Of a stretch of 64,000 nucleotides of DNA, positions 42,683 to 53,181 are shown piece by piece. The notes beneath the pieces were generated by a model, which did no database searches, was not told the DNA's origin, and was given only the letters and a program-made list of their open reading frames with translations. The translations under genes were made by a program, and so were the position numbers. Source of the stretch: Desulfovibrio sp. Huiquan2017 (lineage in GTDB: Bacteria; Desulfobacterota; Desulfovibrionia; Desulfovibrionales; Desulfovibrionaceae); the NCBI RefSeq assembly GCF_017351175.1, contig NZ_JAFMPN010000003.1:124001-188000 (forward strand), in the 5' to 3' direction. How positions within the stretch are numbered: the first letter of the stretch is position 1; every line of letters starts with the position of its first letter.

Positions 42683-44257
42683 TCATTTTTTCCCCCCGCC
42701 GGTCAGGGCCCGGATGACCGCCCGGCCGGGCATGAGGAAAACCATGGGCACGAGCACGAAGAACAGGCAGCCGAAGGCGAAGGAAATGTCGTTGTAGGCC
42801 AGCATGGTGGCCTGGCGAAGGACTTTCTTTTCGAGCAACCCCAAGGCCAGCGGCAGGGCCTGGGCCGCGCCCATGCCCTTGGCCAGCAGGATCTGGACCG
42901 ATTGGGCCAGATAATCCTGGGTCGTCTGGCTCAGGTCGCTGATGTGGTCGGTCAGGTAGACGCGGTGGATGGCCACCCCTCGATCCAGCAGCACGGCGGC
43001 CAGGCTGTAACCGATGTTGCCGCCCACCCGCCGGGTCAGGGTGTAGATGCTGGATGCGTCCGTGATCAGGCTCTTGTCCACCGAGATCAGAGACACCGTG
43101 GACAGGGGCACGAACATGAACGGCATGCCGATGCCCATGATGATCAGAGGCGGGATAAGGTCCAGATACCCGGCTGTGGTCGAGAGCTGCATGAGTTCGT
43201 AATAGGCCAGGCCGATGACCCCGATGCCCGCAAAGAGCAGCGGCTTGGCACCCACCCGCTGGAAGGCCCAGCCCGCGAGCGGCATGAACAGAAGCAGGAC
43301 CAGGGCGCGCGGAGCCAGGACCAGGCCGGATTCGAAGGCCGGGTAGCCGAGGATCTTCTGGGTGAACTGGGGCAGGACGAAGGTGGTCCCGAACAGGGAT
43401 ATGCCGAAGACCAGGCCCATGACCGAGCCGAGCACCAGGTTGCGGTCCTTGAGCACGCGAAAGTTGACCACAGGCTCGTCGCTCCGCAGCTCCCAGAAAA
43501 TCAGGATGAGCAGGGAGACGACCGTGGCCGCGGTCCACCAGATGATCATGGGGGATTCGAACCACTGCTCGTCGTTGCCCCGTTCCAGGACCACCTGCAT
43601 GCCGGTCAGACAGACGGTCAGCAACCCGATGCCGAGCCAGTCCACGGAACGGATGCCACGCCGCAAAAACGGCGGATCATGCACAAAACGCATGGTCAGG
43701 AGCATGCCCAGGGCGCAGACGGGCACGTTGATGTAGAATATCCACGGCCAGCCCCAGGCGTCGGTCAGCCAGCCGCCGCAGATGGGCCCCAGCGCCGGGG
43801 CCAGGACCACGCCCATGCCGTACAGGGCCATGGCCATGCCCTGCTGGGCCGGGGGAAAGGTCTCGCGCAGGATGGCCTGGGACACCGGGATGAGCGCCCC
43901 GCCGCCGATGCCCTGGATGATCCGGTAGACGATCATCTGGGGAAAGCTGGTGGCTGTGCCGCAAAGGATGGAGCCTATGGTGAACAGGGCGAACGAGAGC
44001 AGGTAGAAGTTCTTGCGCCCGAGGAGCGCGCTCCACCAGCCGGACATGGTCACCATGATAATCTCGGCGATGGAATAGCTGGTAGCCACCCAGGTGATGG
44101 CCGACAGGTCCGTGCCGAAGCTGCCCATCATGTGGGGCATGGACACGTTGACCACGCTGGTGTCCATGACGGACATAAAGGCCCCGAAGACCACGGTGAA
44201 GGCAATGGTCCATCGCTCGGCCGGAGCCATGAGCTCCGGGTCCCTGTACCGATTCAT
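42683..44257 (-). CDS. emrB: EmrB/QacA-type (DHA2) drug:H+ antiporter
   Basis: 524 residues from the ATG at 44255-44257, two bases after the EmrA stop. Fourteen membrane helices are expected. The major-facilitator motifs FMSVMDTSVVNVSMPHM (motif D1), GWWSALLGRKNFYL (motif A) and GPICGGWLTDAWGWPWIFYINVP (motif C) are typical of the DHA2 family. It works with the EmrA-like adaptor to move drugs across both membranes, driven by protons. It is translationally coupled to emrA and regulated by the TetR gene upstream. Substrate unknown. Confidence 0.93.
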   Translation of the reverse strand: MNRYRDPELMAPAERWTIAFTVVFGAFMSVMDTSVVNVSMPHMMGSFGTDLSAITWVATSYSIAEIIMVTMSGWWSALLGRKNFYLLSFALFTIGSILCGTATSFPQMIVYRIIQGIGGGALIPVSQAILRETFPPAQQGMAMALYGMGVVLAPALGPICGGWLTDAWGWPWIFYINVPVCALGMLLTMRFVHDPPFLRRGIRSVDWLGIGLLTVCLTGMQVVLERGNDEQWFESPMIIWWTAATVVSLLILIFWELRSDEPVVNFRVLKDRNLVLGSVMGLVFGISLFGTTFVLPQFTQKILGYPAFESGLVLAPRALVLLLFMPLAGWAFQRVGAKPLLFAGIGVIGLAYYELMQLSTTAGYLDLIPPLIIMGIGMPFMFVPLSTVSLISVDKSLITDASSIYTLTRRVGGNIGYSLAAVLLDRGVAIHRVYLTDHISDLSQTTQDYLAQSVQILLAKGMGAAQALPLALGLLEKKVLRQATMLAYNDISFAFGCLFFVLVPMVFLMPGRAVIRALTGGGKK

Positions 44258-44259
44258 GG

Positions 44260-45492
44260 CTATTGCACGGCGGTTGCGCGGGTCTGTTCGGCGCATGCCG
44301 ACCGGTTATCGTCACTCTGGACGGCCACGTTCACGCGGGGGATCACGGACATGCCGGGCGCGAGCAGGCGGCCGTCCTCGCCGTTGGGCCGGTCGAGGAC
44401 GATCTTGACCGGCACGCGCTGGACCACCTTGATGAAATTGCCGGTGGCGTTCTCGGGCGGCAGCAGGGTGAAGCGCGAGCCCGTGCCCCGCTGGATGGAG
44501 TCCACGTGGCCCTTGATGTCCACGCCGGGATAGGCGTCCACTTCGATGTCCACGGGCTGGCCGGGCCGCATGCCGGAAATCTGGGTCTCCTTGAAGTTGG
44601 CCACCACCCAGACGTCGCGACTGACCACGGACAGGAGTTTCTGGCCCACTTGGACATAGGCTCCCGGCTCCACGGATTTCTTGGTCACAAAGCCCGCGCA
44701 TGGGGCGGTTATCCGGGTGTAGGACAGATCAAGCTCGGCTTGGCGGACCTGGGCTTCGGCCTCGCGGGCCTCAGCCTGCCGCTGCTCCACGGCGGCCTGG
44801 GCCTGGCGCAACCCGTCCCCGGCGGCCTGGGCGGAAGCCTGGGCCTGGCGGATCTGGGCCGACTGGGTGTCGATATTCTTTTTGGCGGACTGGAGCTTGG
44901 CCCGCGACACGGCCGCCTGAGCGCGGGCATGGTCGTACTCCTGGCGGGACACGGCCCCGGCCTCGACCATCTCGTCCATGCGCTTGAAATCGTTCTCGTC
45001 GCGGTCGTGCCCTGCGGTGTACTCCTGCACCCCGGCCCGGGCCTGGGCCATGGCCGCGCGGTTGGAGGACAGGGCGGCGGCGCGCTGCGCCATCAGGGAC
45101 CGGGCCGCCGCAACTTCCGCCTCGGCCTCTTCCATGGCCGCCTTAGCGGACTGGAGCCGCGCCCGGGCGATGTCCAGGGCCACCTCGAAGGTGCGCGGGT
45201 CCACCTGAACCAAAAGCTCGCCCTTCTCCACCCATTGGTTGTCGTGCACCGGCACCCGGGCCACGTGTCCGGCCACGCGGGGGCTCATGGAGACCACATG
45301 AGCCTCGACAAAGGCGTCGTCCGTGGACTCGTGGGACATGATCCCCAAATACAGGGGGTAGCCCAGGACCACGGCCAGGACAATGGCCGCCAAGCCCAGG
45401 AAAAACAACATTTTCCGGGATTTCAGTCGGCGGCGCGCCCCGGCAGGCTTTTCCGCCGCCGCGGCGTCGTTGTTCGGATTCTCGTTCGTCAT
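44260..45492 (-). CDS. emrA: EmrA/HlyD-type membrane fusion protein
   Basis: 410 residues with GAGGG before the ATG. A cytoplasmic start is followed by one membrane helix (about 28-50), the lipoyl motif DDAFVEAHVVSMSPRVAGHVARVPV, a long alpha-helical coiled coil (about 100-240, rich in Ala, Gln and Glu) and a second lipoyl half DLSYTRITAPCAGFVTKKSVEPG. This is the EmrA layout. It is the periplasmic adaptor for the EmrB-like pump encoded just downstream. The outer-membrane channel is not encoded here. Confidence 0.93.
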   Translation of the reverse strand: MTNENPNNDAAAAEKPAGARRRLKSRKMLFFLGLAAIVLAVVLGYPLYLGIMSHESTDDAFVEAHVVSMSPRVAGHVARVPVHDNQWVEKGELLVQVDPRTFEVALDIARARLQSAKAAMEEAEAEVAAARSLMAQRAAALSSNRAAMAQARAGVQEYTAGHDRDENDFKRMDEMVEAGAVSRQEYDHARAQAAVSRAKLQSAKKNIDTQSAQIRQAQASAQAAGDGLRQAQAAVEQRQAEAREAEAQVRQAELDLSYTRITAPCAGFVTKKSVEPGAYVQVGQKLLSVVSRDVWVVANFKETQISGMRPGQPVDIEVDAYPGVDIKGHVDSIQRGTGSRFTLLPPENATGNFIKVVQRVPVKIVLDRPNGEDGRLLAPGMSVIPRVNVAVQSDDNRSACAEQTRATAVQ

Positions 45493-45535
45493 CGGTTTCC
45501 CTCAATAAAAATGAACACGTAATGCGCGATCCGGC

Positions 45536-46108
45536 TCAGCGCCCCACGCAGAGCCCGCGCAGGACAAAGTTCCCCGCGTGACGGCACAGCCCGTCCAGTT
45601 CGGCTCCTTCGGGGGCGAACAGGCAGACCGCCCGGATCATCCCGGAGATGTACCGGGGCGTCAGGGCCGGATCCTCGTCGCGGAACAGCCCCTGGGCGAC
45701 GCCGCGCCGGATGATGCTCTCGAACAGGCCCCACAGATCAGCGCGCAACCGCTTCCATTCGTCGGTCACGGGGCAGGTGACCACGAAACCGACAAGTTCG
45801 AGATTGAAGGCCCGGGCGTAAATGTGCTCGGCCAAAATACGGATCACGCCGGTCAGTTCTTCATCCGGGGGCAGGTCGCTCTCGTCCAGAAAGCGGCGCA
45901 TGGACTCGATCAGGGAGGAAAACTCCCGGAACAGGACCGCGAAGTAGAGATCTTCCTTGCTCTTGAAGTAAAGATACAGGGTCCCCTTGCCCACGGCGGC
46001 CACGCGGGCCACGTCGCTCAACAGGACCTTGTGGAACGGGCGGCGCGAAAACAGCTCCGCCGCCGTGTCCAGGATGCGTTGTTCCTTTTCGTTGTCTTCT
46101 TTCTTCAT
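45536..46108 (-). CDS. TetR/AcrR-family repressor of the Emr pump
   Basis: 190 residues. The N-terminal helix-turn-helix (RILDTAAELFSRRPFHKVLLSDVARVAAVGKGTLYLYFKSKEDL; key turn VAAVGKGTLY, 37-46) is TetR-type. The C-terminal half is the ligand-binding and dimer domain. The gene is first in a leftward unit with emrA (43 bp later) and emrB. The palindrome ACTGACCAGTCAGT sits 70 bp upstream of its start and is a good candidate autoregulatory operator, suggesting drug-inducible derepression of the whole unit. Confidence 0.93.
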   Translation of the reverse strand: MKKEDNEKEQRILDTAAELFSRRPFHKVLLSDVARVAAVGKGTLYLYFKSKEDLYFAVLFREFSSLIESMRRFLDESDLPPDEELTGVIRILAEHIYARAFNLELVGFVVTCPVTDEWKRLRADLWGLFESIIRRGVAQGLFRDEDPALTPRYISGMIRAVCLFAPEGAELDGLCRHAGNFVLRGLCVGR

Positions 46109-46178
46109 GGCGCCACCCGTTGCGGTTGAATCTATCGGACCATTGCGGCCGACGGCGGCCCTTGCGGGCCAGCCTAAT

Positions 46179-46192
46179 ACTGACCAGTCAGT
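46179..46192. promoter_or_regulatory. Palindromic TetR operator candidate
   Basis: ACTGAC-CA-GTCAGT, perfect 6-bp arms with a 2-bp centre, typical of TetR/AcrR operators. Located 70 bp upstream of the TetR start. Confidence 0.65.
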
Positions 46193-46219
46193 TCTGAAGC
46201 GGTTGATCTACGCTCCAGT

Positions 46220-46237
46220 TAGTTGCACTGTCAACTA
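46220..46237. promoter_or_regulatory. Second inverted repeat upstream of tetR
   Basis: TAGTTG-N6-CAACTA, perfect 6-bp arms. It lies 27 bp from the first palindrome on the far side from tetR and may be a second binding site or serve the rightward gene. Confidence 0.4.
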
Positions 46238-46285
46238 CTGACCCGGAGTTCCGCAAAAAAACCTCACAGCCGCGATGATTGTGTC

Positions 46286-46312
46286 TAAAGAAACATAAAG
46301 GCCTGCCGACAA
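46286..46312 (+). promoter_or_regulatory. Sigma-28 (FliA)-like promoter
   Basis: TAAAGAAA, exactly 11 bp, then GCCGACAA. The flagellar consensus is TAAAGTTT-N11-GCCGATAA, so 13 of 16 positions agree with perfect spacing. Transcription would start near 46319, giving a 36-nt leader to the ATG at 46355. Confidence 0.65.
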
Positions 46313-46354
46313 AAAAAATGATCGCTGAGGTCTGATACATTTCCCGGAGGATAT

Positions 46355-47041
46355 ATGCAGATCGACGGTCTCTCAAACACGCATGCCTCGTTCACTCTGG
46401 CCAAGCCCGCCACCGAAAAAGGCAATGCGCCCACCAGCGGCGTGGACCTGACCGGATTCACGTCGAAGAACATGCTGGCCTCCAACTTCTTCGATAACGA
46501 TTACAAGGAATCCAAGTATACCGCCGGACTGCTCGACTCCCTCAAGATCAAAAACAGCTTCGACACGCAACTCCAAGGCATAGTGCAACAGGCGAAGCAG
46601 GCCATGAAGGCCGTCCCGGCTGATAATTACGCAGAGAGGCTCCTGGCCGTCGACAAGGTCGTTAAAGGCCTTGAAACGGTAGTCGAAGACAGGGTTTCGG
46701 ACGAAGTCGGCGACGAGATCGAAAAAAACACCGACGAAATGGAAAAGACCGTGGAGGAAAAGGCGACCGAGAACCAGGGCGAGGCCGCCCAGGCCCTGGC
46801 CGATGCCGCCGACGCCGTCCCGGACGAAACGCCCTCAGGGGACGAAGAAGGGGACGGCGGAAGCGAAAAGACGGCCGAGGCCGCCCCGCCGATCGTCGAG
46901 AACCCCGCCCCGCTGGAAGCCCAACCCCAGACGCCGGCCGCAGCCCTGGCCGAGGAAACCGCCGCGGGGACGTCCGGAGATCCGGTTGCCACACAGGATG
47001 CCATGGTCCAAAGGCGGCCCCGTCTGGACCTGATCGTCTGA
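46355..47041 (+). CDS. Hypothetical acidic protein, possibly flagellar-regulon
   Basis: 228 residues with GGAGG before the ATG. No known domain is recognised. Residues 1-60 are mixed; 60-125 look helical with a coiled-coil rhythm (VKGLETVVEDRVSDEVGDEIEKNTDEMEKTVEEK); 130-215 are low-complexity Ala, Pro and Glu. There is no signal peptide. The last residues RRPRLDLIV are well ordered and could be a docking tail. The sigma-28-like promoter suggests expression with late flagellar or chemotaxis genes. It is not in an operon with the kinase downstream as far as can be judged. Confidence 0.7.
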   Translation: MQIDGLSNTHASFTLAKPATEKGNAPTSGVDLTGFTSKNMLASNFFDNDYKESKYTAGLLDSLKIKNSFDTQLQGIVQQAKQAMKAVPADNYAERLLAVDKVVKGLETVVEDRVSDEVGDEIEKNTDEMEKTVEEKATENQGEAAQALADAADAVPDETPSGDEEGDGGSEKTAEAAPPIVENPAPLEAQPQTPAAALAEETAAGTSGDPVATQDAMVQRRPRLDLIV

Positions 47042-47174
47042 GCCTTTTCCCCGGCCTCGGGGAACCTAGCGCGGCCGCGCCCCGACCAGCCCGGCCGCCG
47101 TCTCCCTTGCCTTTTTCCCGTGCGCGGCATAGTGTCGAAAACACATGCAAATCGTGCGGATGAAGGGAAGCGGC

Positions 47175-48583
47175 ATGGTCAGACCCAACCTGAGACACAC
47201 CATCATACTCGGCATAGCCATCTTCACCCTGGCCTTCGGTTGCATCGCCTTGCTCTCCCTGTCCAACCTGAACAGGCTCCAGGAGGCCGTCCTTCTGGTC
47301 GAGCGGGCTGACGATCTGCGCAACCTCATTCTCGAAATCCGGCGCGAGGAAAAGAACTTCTTCCTGTACCAGGACGCCGCCCTGTTCTCCGTGGGCCGCG
47401 AAAATCTCAACCGGGCCGGGACCATCCTCGACGAACTGTCCGGCGAAATCGCCAAGCTCCACGGCAAGGCGCACGGCACGGACCTGGCCCGGGGCATGAA
47501 GGAATACGGCGAATGGCTGGCCCGGCTCAGCGCGGCCACGGTAAACGTCGGCGAAGACAGCGCGGCGGCCCACGCACTGCGCGAGACCGGACAAAACCTG
47601 GTGGAGCACTCCCGGGCCATCGCCGAGCTGGAACGCGACAACATCCTGAACATCAATCAGCGGCTGCGCATGACCCTGTTCATTTCCATGGGCGTGGTGG
47701 CCCTGGTGGTCCTGGCCTTGGTCTTCTTCGTGTCCAAGGCCATCCTCGGACCGCTGACCCAGGTGCAGGCGGCCACGCGGCGCATCGCCCAGGGGACCTT
47801 CGTGCCCCTGGCCGTGCGCGAGGACGGCGATGAAATCCAACAGGTCTTCGTGGCCCTGAACTCCATGGTCGAGGAGCTGAAAAAACGCCAGACCCAACTG
47901 GTCCAGGCCCAAAAGCTGTCGTCCATCGGCACGCTGGCCTCGGGCATCGCCCATCAGTTGAACAACCCGCTGAACAACATCTCCACTTCAGCCCAGATCC
48001 TCGAAGAGGAAACCAAGGGGCAGAACGAATTCGCGGACAAGATGATGCGCAACATCATCCAGGAGACCCTGCGCGCCCGGGACATCGTCAAGGGATTGCT
48101 CGAATTTTCCCGGCATAAGGATTTTTCGCCCGCGCCGTGCAATCTCAAGGAGGTGCTGAAAAGCGCCGTGCGGCTGGTCTCGGGGCAGCTCGGACCACGC
48201 ATCGCCGTGGACATCCGCGTACCGGACGACGTGACCCTGTATCTGGACCGGCAGCGTTTCCAGGAAGCCCTGCTCAACCTGATCATCAATTCCATCCAGG
48301 CCATCGGCGACGCCGAGGGAACCATCCGCATCGAGACCTCGCGGGAGACGGACCACAAGGTCCTGACCCTTTCCGACAACGGGCCGGGCATGTCCCCGGA
48401 TACCCTGCAACGCATCTTCGACCCGTTCTTCTCCACCAAGGAAGTGGGGCAGGGAACGGGACTGGGCCTGTACATCGTCTACGGCATCATCGAGGAGCAC
48501 CGGGGCACCATCCGGGTGGACTCCACCCCCGGCCAGGGGACCGCCTTCACCATCAAACTGCCCCTTGAGCCCGAGGAGAACGC

Positions 48584-48587
<4 letters not shown>
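47175..48587 (+). CDS. Membrane sensor histidine kinase
   Basis: 470 residues from ATG 47175 (AAGGGA upstream); ATGs at 47145 and 47160 are alternatives. TM1 (about 8-30) and TM2 (about 165-187) flank a helical periplasmic sensor of about 130 residues of the four-helix-bundle kind (LRNLILEIRREEKNFFLYQD). A HAMP linker (190-240) precedes HisKA with H260 (IAHQLNNPLNN) and an HATPase with N, G1 (LSDNGPGM) and G2 (GTGLGL) boxes. The AHQLNNPL form is typical of NtrB-like kinases paired with sigma-54 activators. Its stop overlaps the start of that regulator by ATGA. Confidence 0.93.
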
Positions 48588-49892
<1,305 letters not shown>

Positions 49893-49915
<23 letters not shown>

Positions 49916-51968
49916 CCGTCCCGCACAGGGCGATGTCCGCGGCCTCCTCCATGGTCGAAACGAAACGGATGTCCAGCCCCTCGACCACTTCGTCCTCGAT
50001 GGACTTCACCCCGGCTTCGCAACCGCGCGGCAGGATGACCACGGGTATGCCCGCGCTCCTTGCGGCCATGAGCTTTTCGCGGATGCCGCCCACGGGCAGG
50101 ACCTCGCCGAGCAGCGACAACTCCCCGGTGGAAGCCACGTCCTGGCGTACCGGTCGGCCGGTAAGCAGGGAGAGCAGCGCGATGGTGATGGCCACGCCCG
50201 CACTCGGCCCCTCCTTGGAGACCGCGCCCGCCGGGATGTGTACGTGAATGTCCGAAACGGCGTAGAATTCCGGGTCGATGCCAAAGGCCGCCGCGTGGCT
50301 GCGGCAATAACTGAGGGCGGTCTGGGCCGACTCGCGCAGGACCTCGCCCAGGGAACCTGTTAAAATGAGTTGCTTGCTGCCCCGCATGCGGGCCGCCTCG
50401 ACGAAAATGATCTCCCCGCCGATCTCGGTCCAGACCAGGCTGGTGGCCAGGCCTACCTTGGGCGCGGTCTGGGCCGGGGTGGAGGTGTAGGGCGGCGCCC
50501 CGAGCATCTCCTGGAGCATGACCGGATCAACGGTAATCGCGCCCGCCCCCTCGGCCAGGACCCGTTTGGCCAATTTGCGGCACAGCGAAGCGGCCTGCTG
50601 CCGGAGCTTGCGCAGCCCGGATTCACGGGCGTACCCGGCAATGAGCCGGGTCACGGTTTCGTCCGGGAAGGTCACCAGCTTCTCGTCCAGCCCATGTTGG
50701 GCCAGGACCTCGGGGATGAGGTAGCGGGTTGCAATCTGCAACTTCTCCCCGGGCGTGTAGCTGGGGAACTCGATGACCTCCAGCCGGTCGCGCAGCGGGG
50801 CCGGGAGGCGCTCCACCCCGTTGGCCGTGCAGATGAACAATGCCCCCGACAGGTCGAAAGGCAGCCCCAGGTAGTGATCCACGAAGGCGGTGTTCTGTTC
50901 GGCGTCGAGCATCTCCAGCAGGACCGAGGTGGCGTCGCCTTGAAAATCCTGGACCGCCTTGTCCACTTCGTCGAGCATGATCACCGGATTGCGGGTACCG
51001 GCCTTGCGCAGCCCCTGAATGATCCGGCCGGGCATGGCCCCGACATAGGTCCGCCGATGGCCGCGCAATTCGGCCTCGTCGCGCAACCCGGCCAGAGACA
51101 GGCGCATGAACTTGCGTCCCAGGGCCTCGGCGATGGCCTTGCCGATGGAGGTCTTGCCCATGCCCGGAGGACCCGTGAAACAAAGCACAAAGCCGCGCAG
51201 ATGCTGGGCCCGCAGGCTCTGCTCCCACAGTTCGGCCACATACCGGCGCAGCTTGGTCAGGTTGACCGGCTTGCCCAGGTACTGGTCCGCGCCGCGGCGC
51301 ATGGCGTCCACGGCGGTTTTCACCGTGGCGTAACCGGTGATCATGATGACCTTGGTGTCGGGCCAGCGCTTGCGCAGGACCTGGAGCAGCTCCATGCCGT
51401 CCATGCCGTCCATCTTGAGGTCCGAAACCACGATGTTGGCCGGTTCGCGCTCCATGGAGGCCACGGCCTCGATCCCGTTGCCCACGGCCTCCACCTCGTA
51501 GCCGTCGGCCTGAAATACGATGGTCAGGTTCTCGCGGGCGATAAGTTCGTCGTCCACCAAAAGGATGCGCGGATTGCGCCGGGCGCACAGGCTCTTGACC
51601 GCCAGGAACTCCAGGATGCGGTCCTTGACCCGTTGCAATCCGTAATGACGGGCGTTCAGGACCTCCTCGGCTCGGGCGAGGTCCAGGTTGTCGCGGGTGG
51701 CCGTATTCCACGGCAGGGAGAGAATGACTTCGAGAAAATTCAGGCTGATGGCGTACTCGGGCGAGGCCGGGTCCACACTGTCCAGGCGGTCGCACTCGAT
51801 CCGGGCCGTCTCCAGGATTTCCGGCGGCAACCCGGCGGATTCCACCTGCTCCCGCAGGGAATCGTGAGCCCGGGCCGGAGGCGCGGCGGGCCGCGTCTCG
51901 GGAGGTTGCGCCGCGACGGGCTCCGCTTCCCGGGGAACGGAAGACTTTCGTTTGCCGAACCAGCCCAT
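49893..51968 (-). CDS. Lon-type protease with inserted response-regulator receiver domain
   Basis: 691 residues. The usual Lon N-terminal substrate domain is absent; the protein starts with a Pro/Ala linker (10-35) and the Lon helical region (36-130: SLNFLEVILSLPWNTATRDN, GLQRVKDRILEFLAVKSL). A complete receiver (134-250) then follows with D139/D140, phosphoacceptor D183, T211 and K233. Lon resumes with Walker A GPPGMGKTS (266-274), MLDEVDK, and the protease domain with catalytic S589 (EGPSAG) and K632 (GGIREKL), 43 residues apart as in E. coli Lon. Phosphorylation probably controls the protease. The adjacent kinase-regulator pair is the obvious partner. Confidence 0.93.
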
Positions 51969-52040
51969 GACCGTTGCCTCCTGCTACCCGTTGAAGGGAG
52001 AAACATTCCCTTTTCACAAGCGATGACGCTTTATTAGCCT

Positions 52041-52069
52041 ATAATAGTTACCTATCACGCTACTGTGAA
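52041..52069 (-). promoter_or_regulatory. Probable promoter of the receiver-Lon gene
   Basis: On the minus strand TTCACA (52069-52064), 17 bp, TATTAT (52046-52041), each matching sigma-70 elements at 5 of 6 positions. The leader to the ATG at 51968 would be about 65 nt. Confidence 0.5.
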
Positions 52070-52366
52070 GTTGTTAAGGTTGCAATACGCAACGCCGGCC
52101 AATTTCGCCCCGTCAACGGACAGGCCAACTTTCTTCTTGCCATTTACGGCCTTTAAAAACCGTCTCAACCCGTTGTCATAATGTAGCTTCAGGCCGATCT
52201 ACCCAAGACGTGCCCGAAAGGGATTTTGCAGGGTAAATCCCCTTTTCTGGCTCCTTGCCCCGGCTTCGCCCCCCAGCCCTAGACACCGTTGCATACTGCA
52301 TCACCAGCATAAACCGCCGGATCACGCCATATAGCCATCTTCCGGCGAAAATGGGGTGTATGAGCG

Positions 52367-52411
52367 TTGCATTTCGCATCATACTGAGTGCGTATGCAAG
52401 GTTTTGTTTTT
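52367..52411 (+). terminator. Terminator-like stem-loop with T-rich tail
   Basis: Arms TTGCAT + CGCA and TGCG + ATGCAA (52367-52378, 52389-52399) followed by GGTTTTGTTTTT. No plus-strand gene precedes it, so it would end a small RNA or attenuate transcription into the USP-like gene. Confidence 0.4.
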
Positions 52412-52531
52412 GGTTAATACTTATTTTTCAACATGTTAACAAAGATATCGCATTTGGCATGTGTTTTGATTCACAAGCCTAAAGACAGGGGCGAACAGGC
52501 AATCTCCAACCCCAAAAGCAAGGAGTGAGAC

Positions 52532-53137
52532 ATGGCCCTCTTCAGTACCGTCAAGAGAGTGGTGGACAGGCATTATGCGGCCCAGGCCGCGGCAAACTGC
52601 AACACGTGCAGTATGGGCACGTGGGTCGTCTGCCATGAAAATCATTTATTGGAGAAATCGGGAGGATCTTCGATGAAGACATTTTTCAAGCGCATCACCG
52701 GCACCCGTCGTCAATCCGTGACCCCCGCGCCCGCCGTCGTGGCCGCTGCCGGCTGTGGTTGCCGCGAACGGCAACAATGCAAAATACTCATCGTCAGCAA
52801 AGGGCAGGAGTTCTCCCGAGGCATCGCCGACTACGCCGTGGACATGGCCTGCAAGACCCGCAGCTCCCTGGTGGCCCTGAACATAGACGAGTCCGGACGG
52901 GACTTCGCCGGGTTCCGCAGCCAGGCCGAACGCAACATAGAATACTTCAATAAGAAGGCGGCCGACGCGGGCCTGACCTTCCGCCACGAGATCCAGCAGG
53001 GAGACGAGAACGCCATCGTCGCCCGGATGCACGAAAAAGACCCCAGCTTCCGTTACGTCATGGACGACTCCGCAGCCGTCTGCAAGAACAGGAGCAGTAT
53101 TCCCGTGTACACCCGAGCTACGTTGCGGGCGAGATAA
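52532..53137 (+). CDS. Universal-stress-protein-like protein with two in-frame starts
   Basis: 201 residues from ATG 52532 (AAGGAG, 6 nt spacing). A second in-frame ATG at 52673 has its own GGGAGG with 7 nt spacing and would give 154 residues, so two forms may be made. The first 47 residues include C23-x2-C26 and C34. From about residue 80 the fold looks like a UspA half (CKILIVSKGQEFSRGIADYAVDMACKTRSSLVALNI), but the nucleotide-binding glycine motif is missing. It lies 44 bp upstream of the SLC13 permease and is probably co-transcribed, suggesting regulation or assembly of that transporter. Confidence 0.75.
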   Translation: MALFSTVKRVVDRHYAAQAAANCNTCSMGTWVVCHENHLLEKSGGSSMKTFFKRITGTRRQSVTPAPAVVAAAGCGCRERQQCKILIVSKGQEFSRGIADYAVDMACKTRSSLVALNIDESGRDFAGFRSQAERNIEYFNKKAADAGLTFRHEIQQGDENAIVARMHEKDPSFRYVMDDSAAVCKNRSSIPVYTRATLRAR

Positions 53138-53181
53138 GCCCGCCCGCAGCGTAGAAACATCACGTTTCCCAAGGACGCAAC

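Larger units (their letters stand above)
51969..52531. other. 560-bp intergenic region
   Basis: No credible gene. It holds the Lon-type gene promoter, a hairpin GGGATTT-N8-AAATCCC (52220-52241) and the stem-loop with T tract listed at 52367. Short frames in this stretch have no ribosome-binding sites. A small RNA on the plus strand is possible. Confidence 0.5.

Noticed and set aside
52455-52471. Sigma-54-like sequence TGGCATG-N4-TTGAT
   Set aside because: The -12 element lacks the essential GC, so it is unlikely to be functional.
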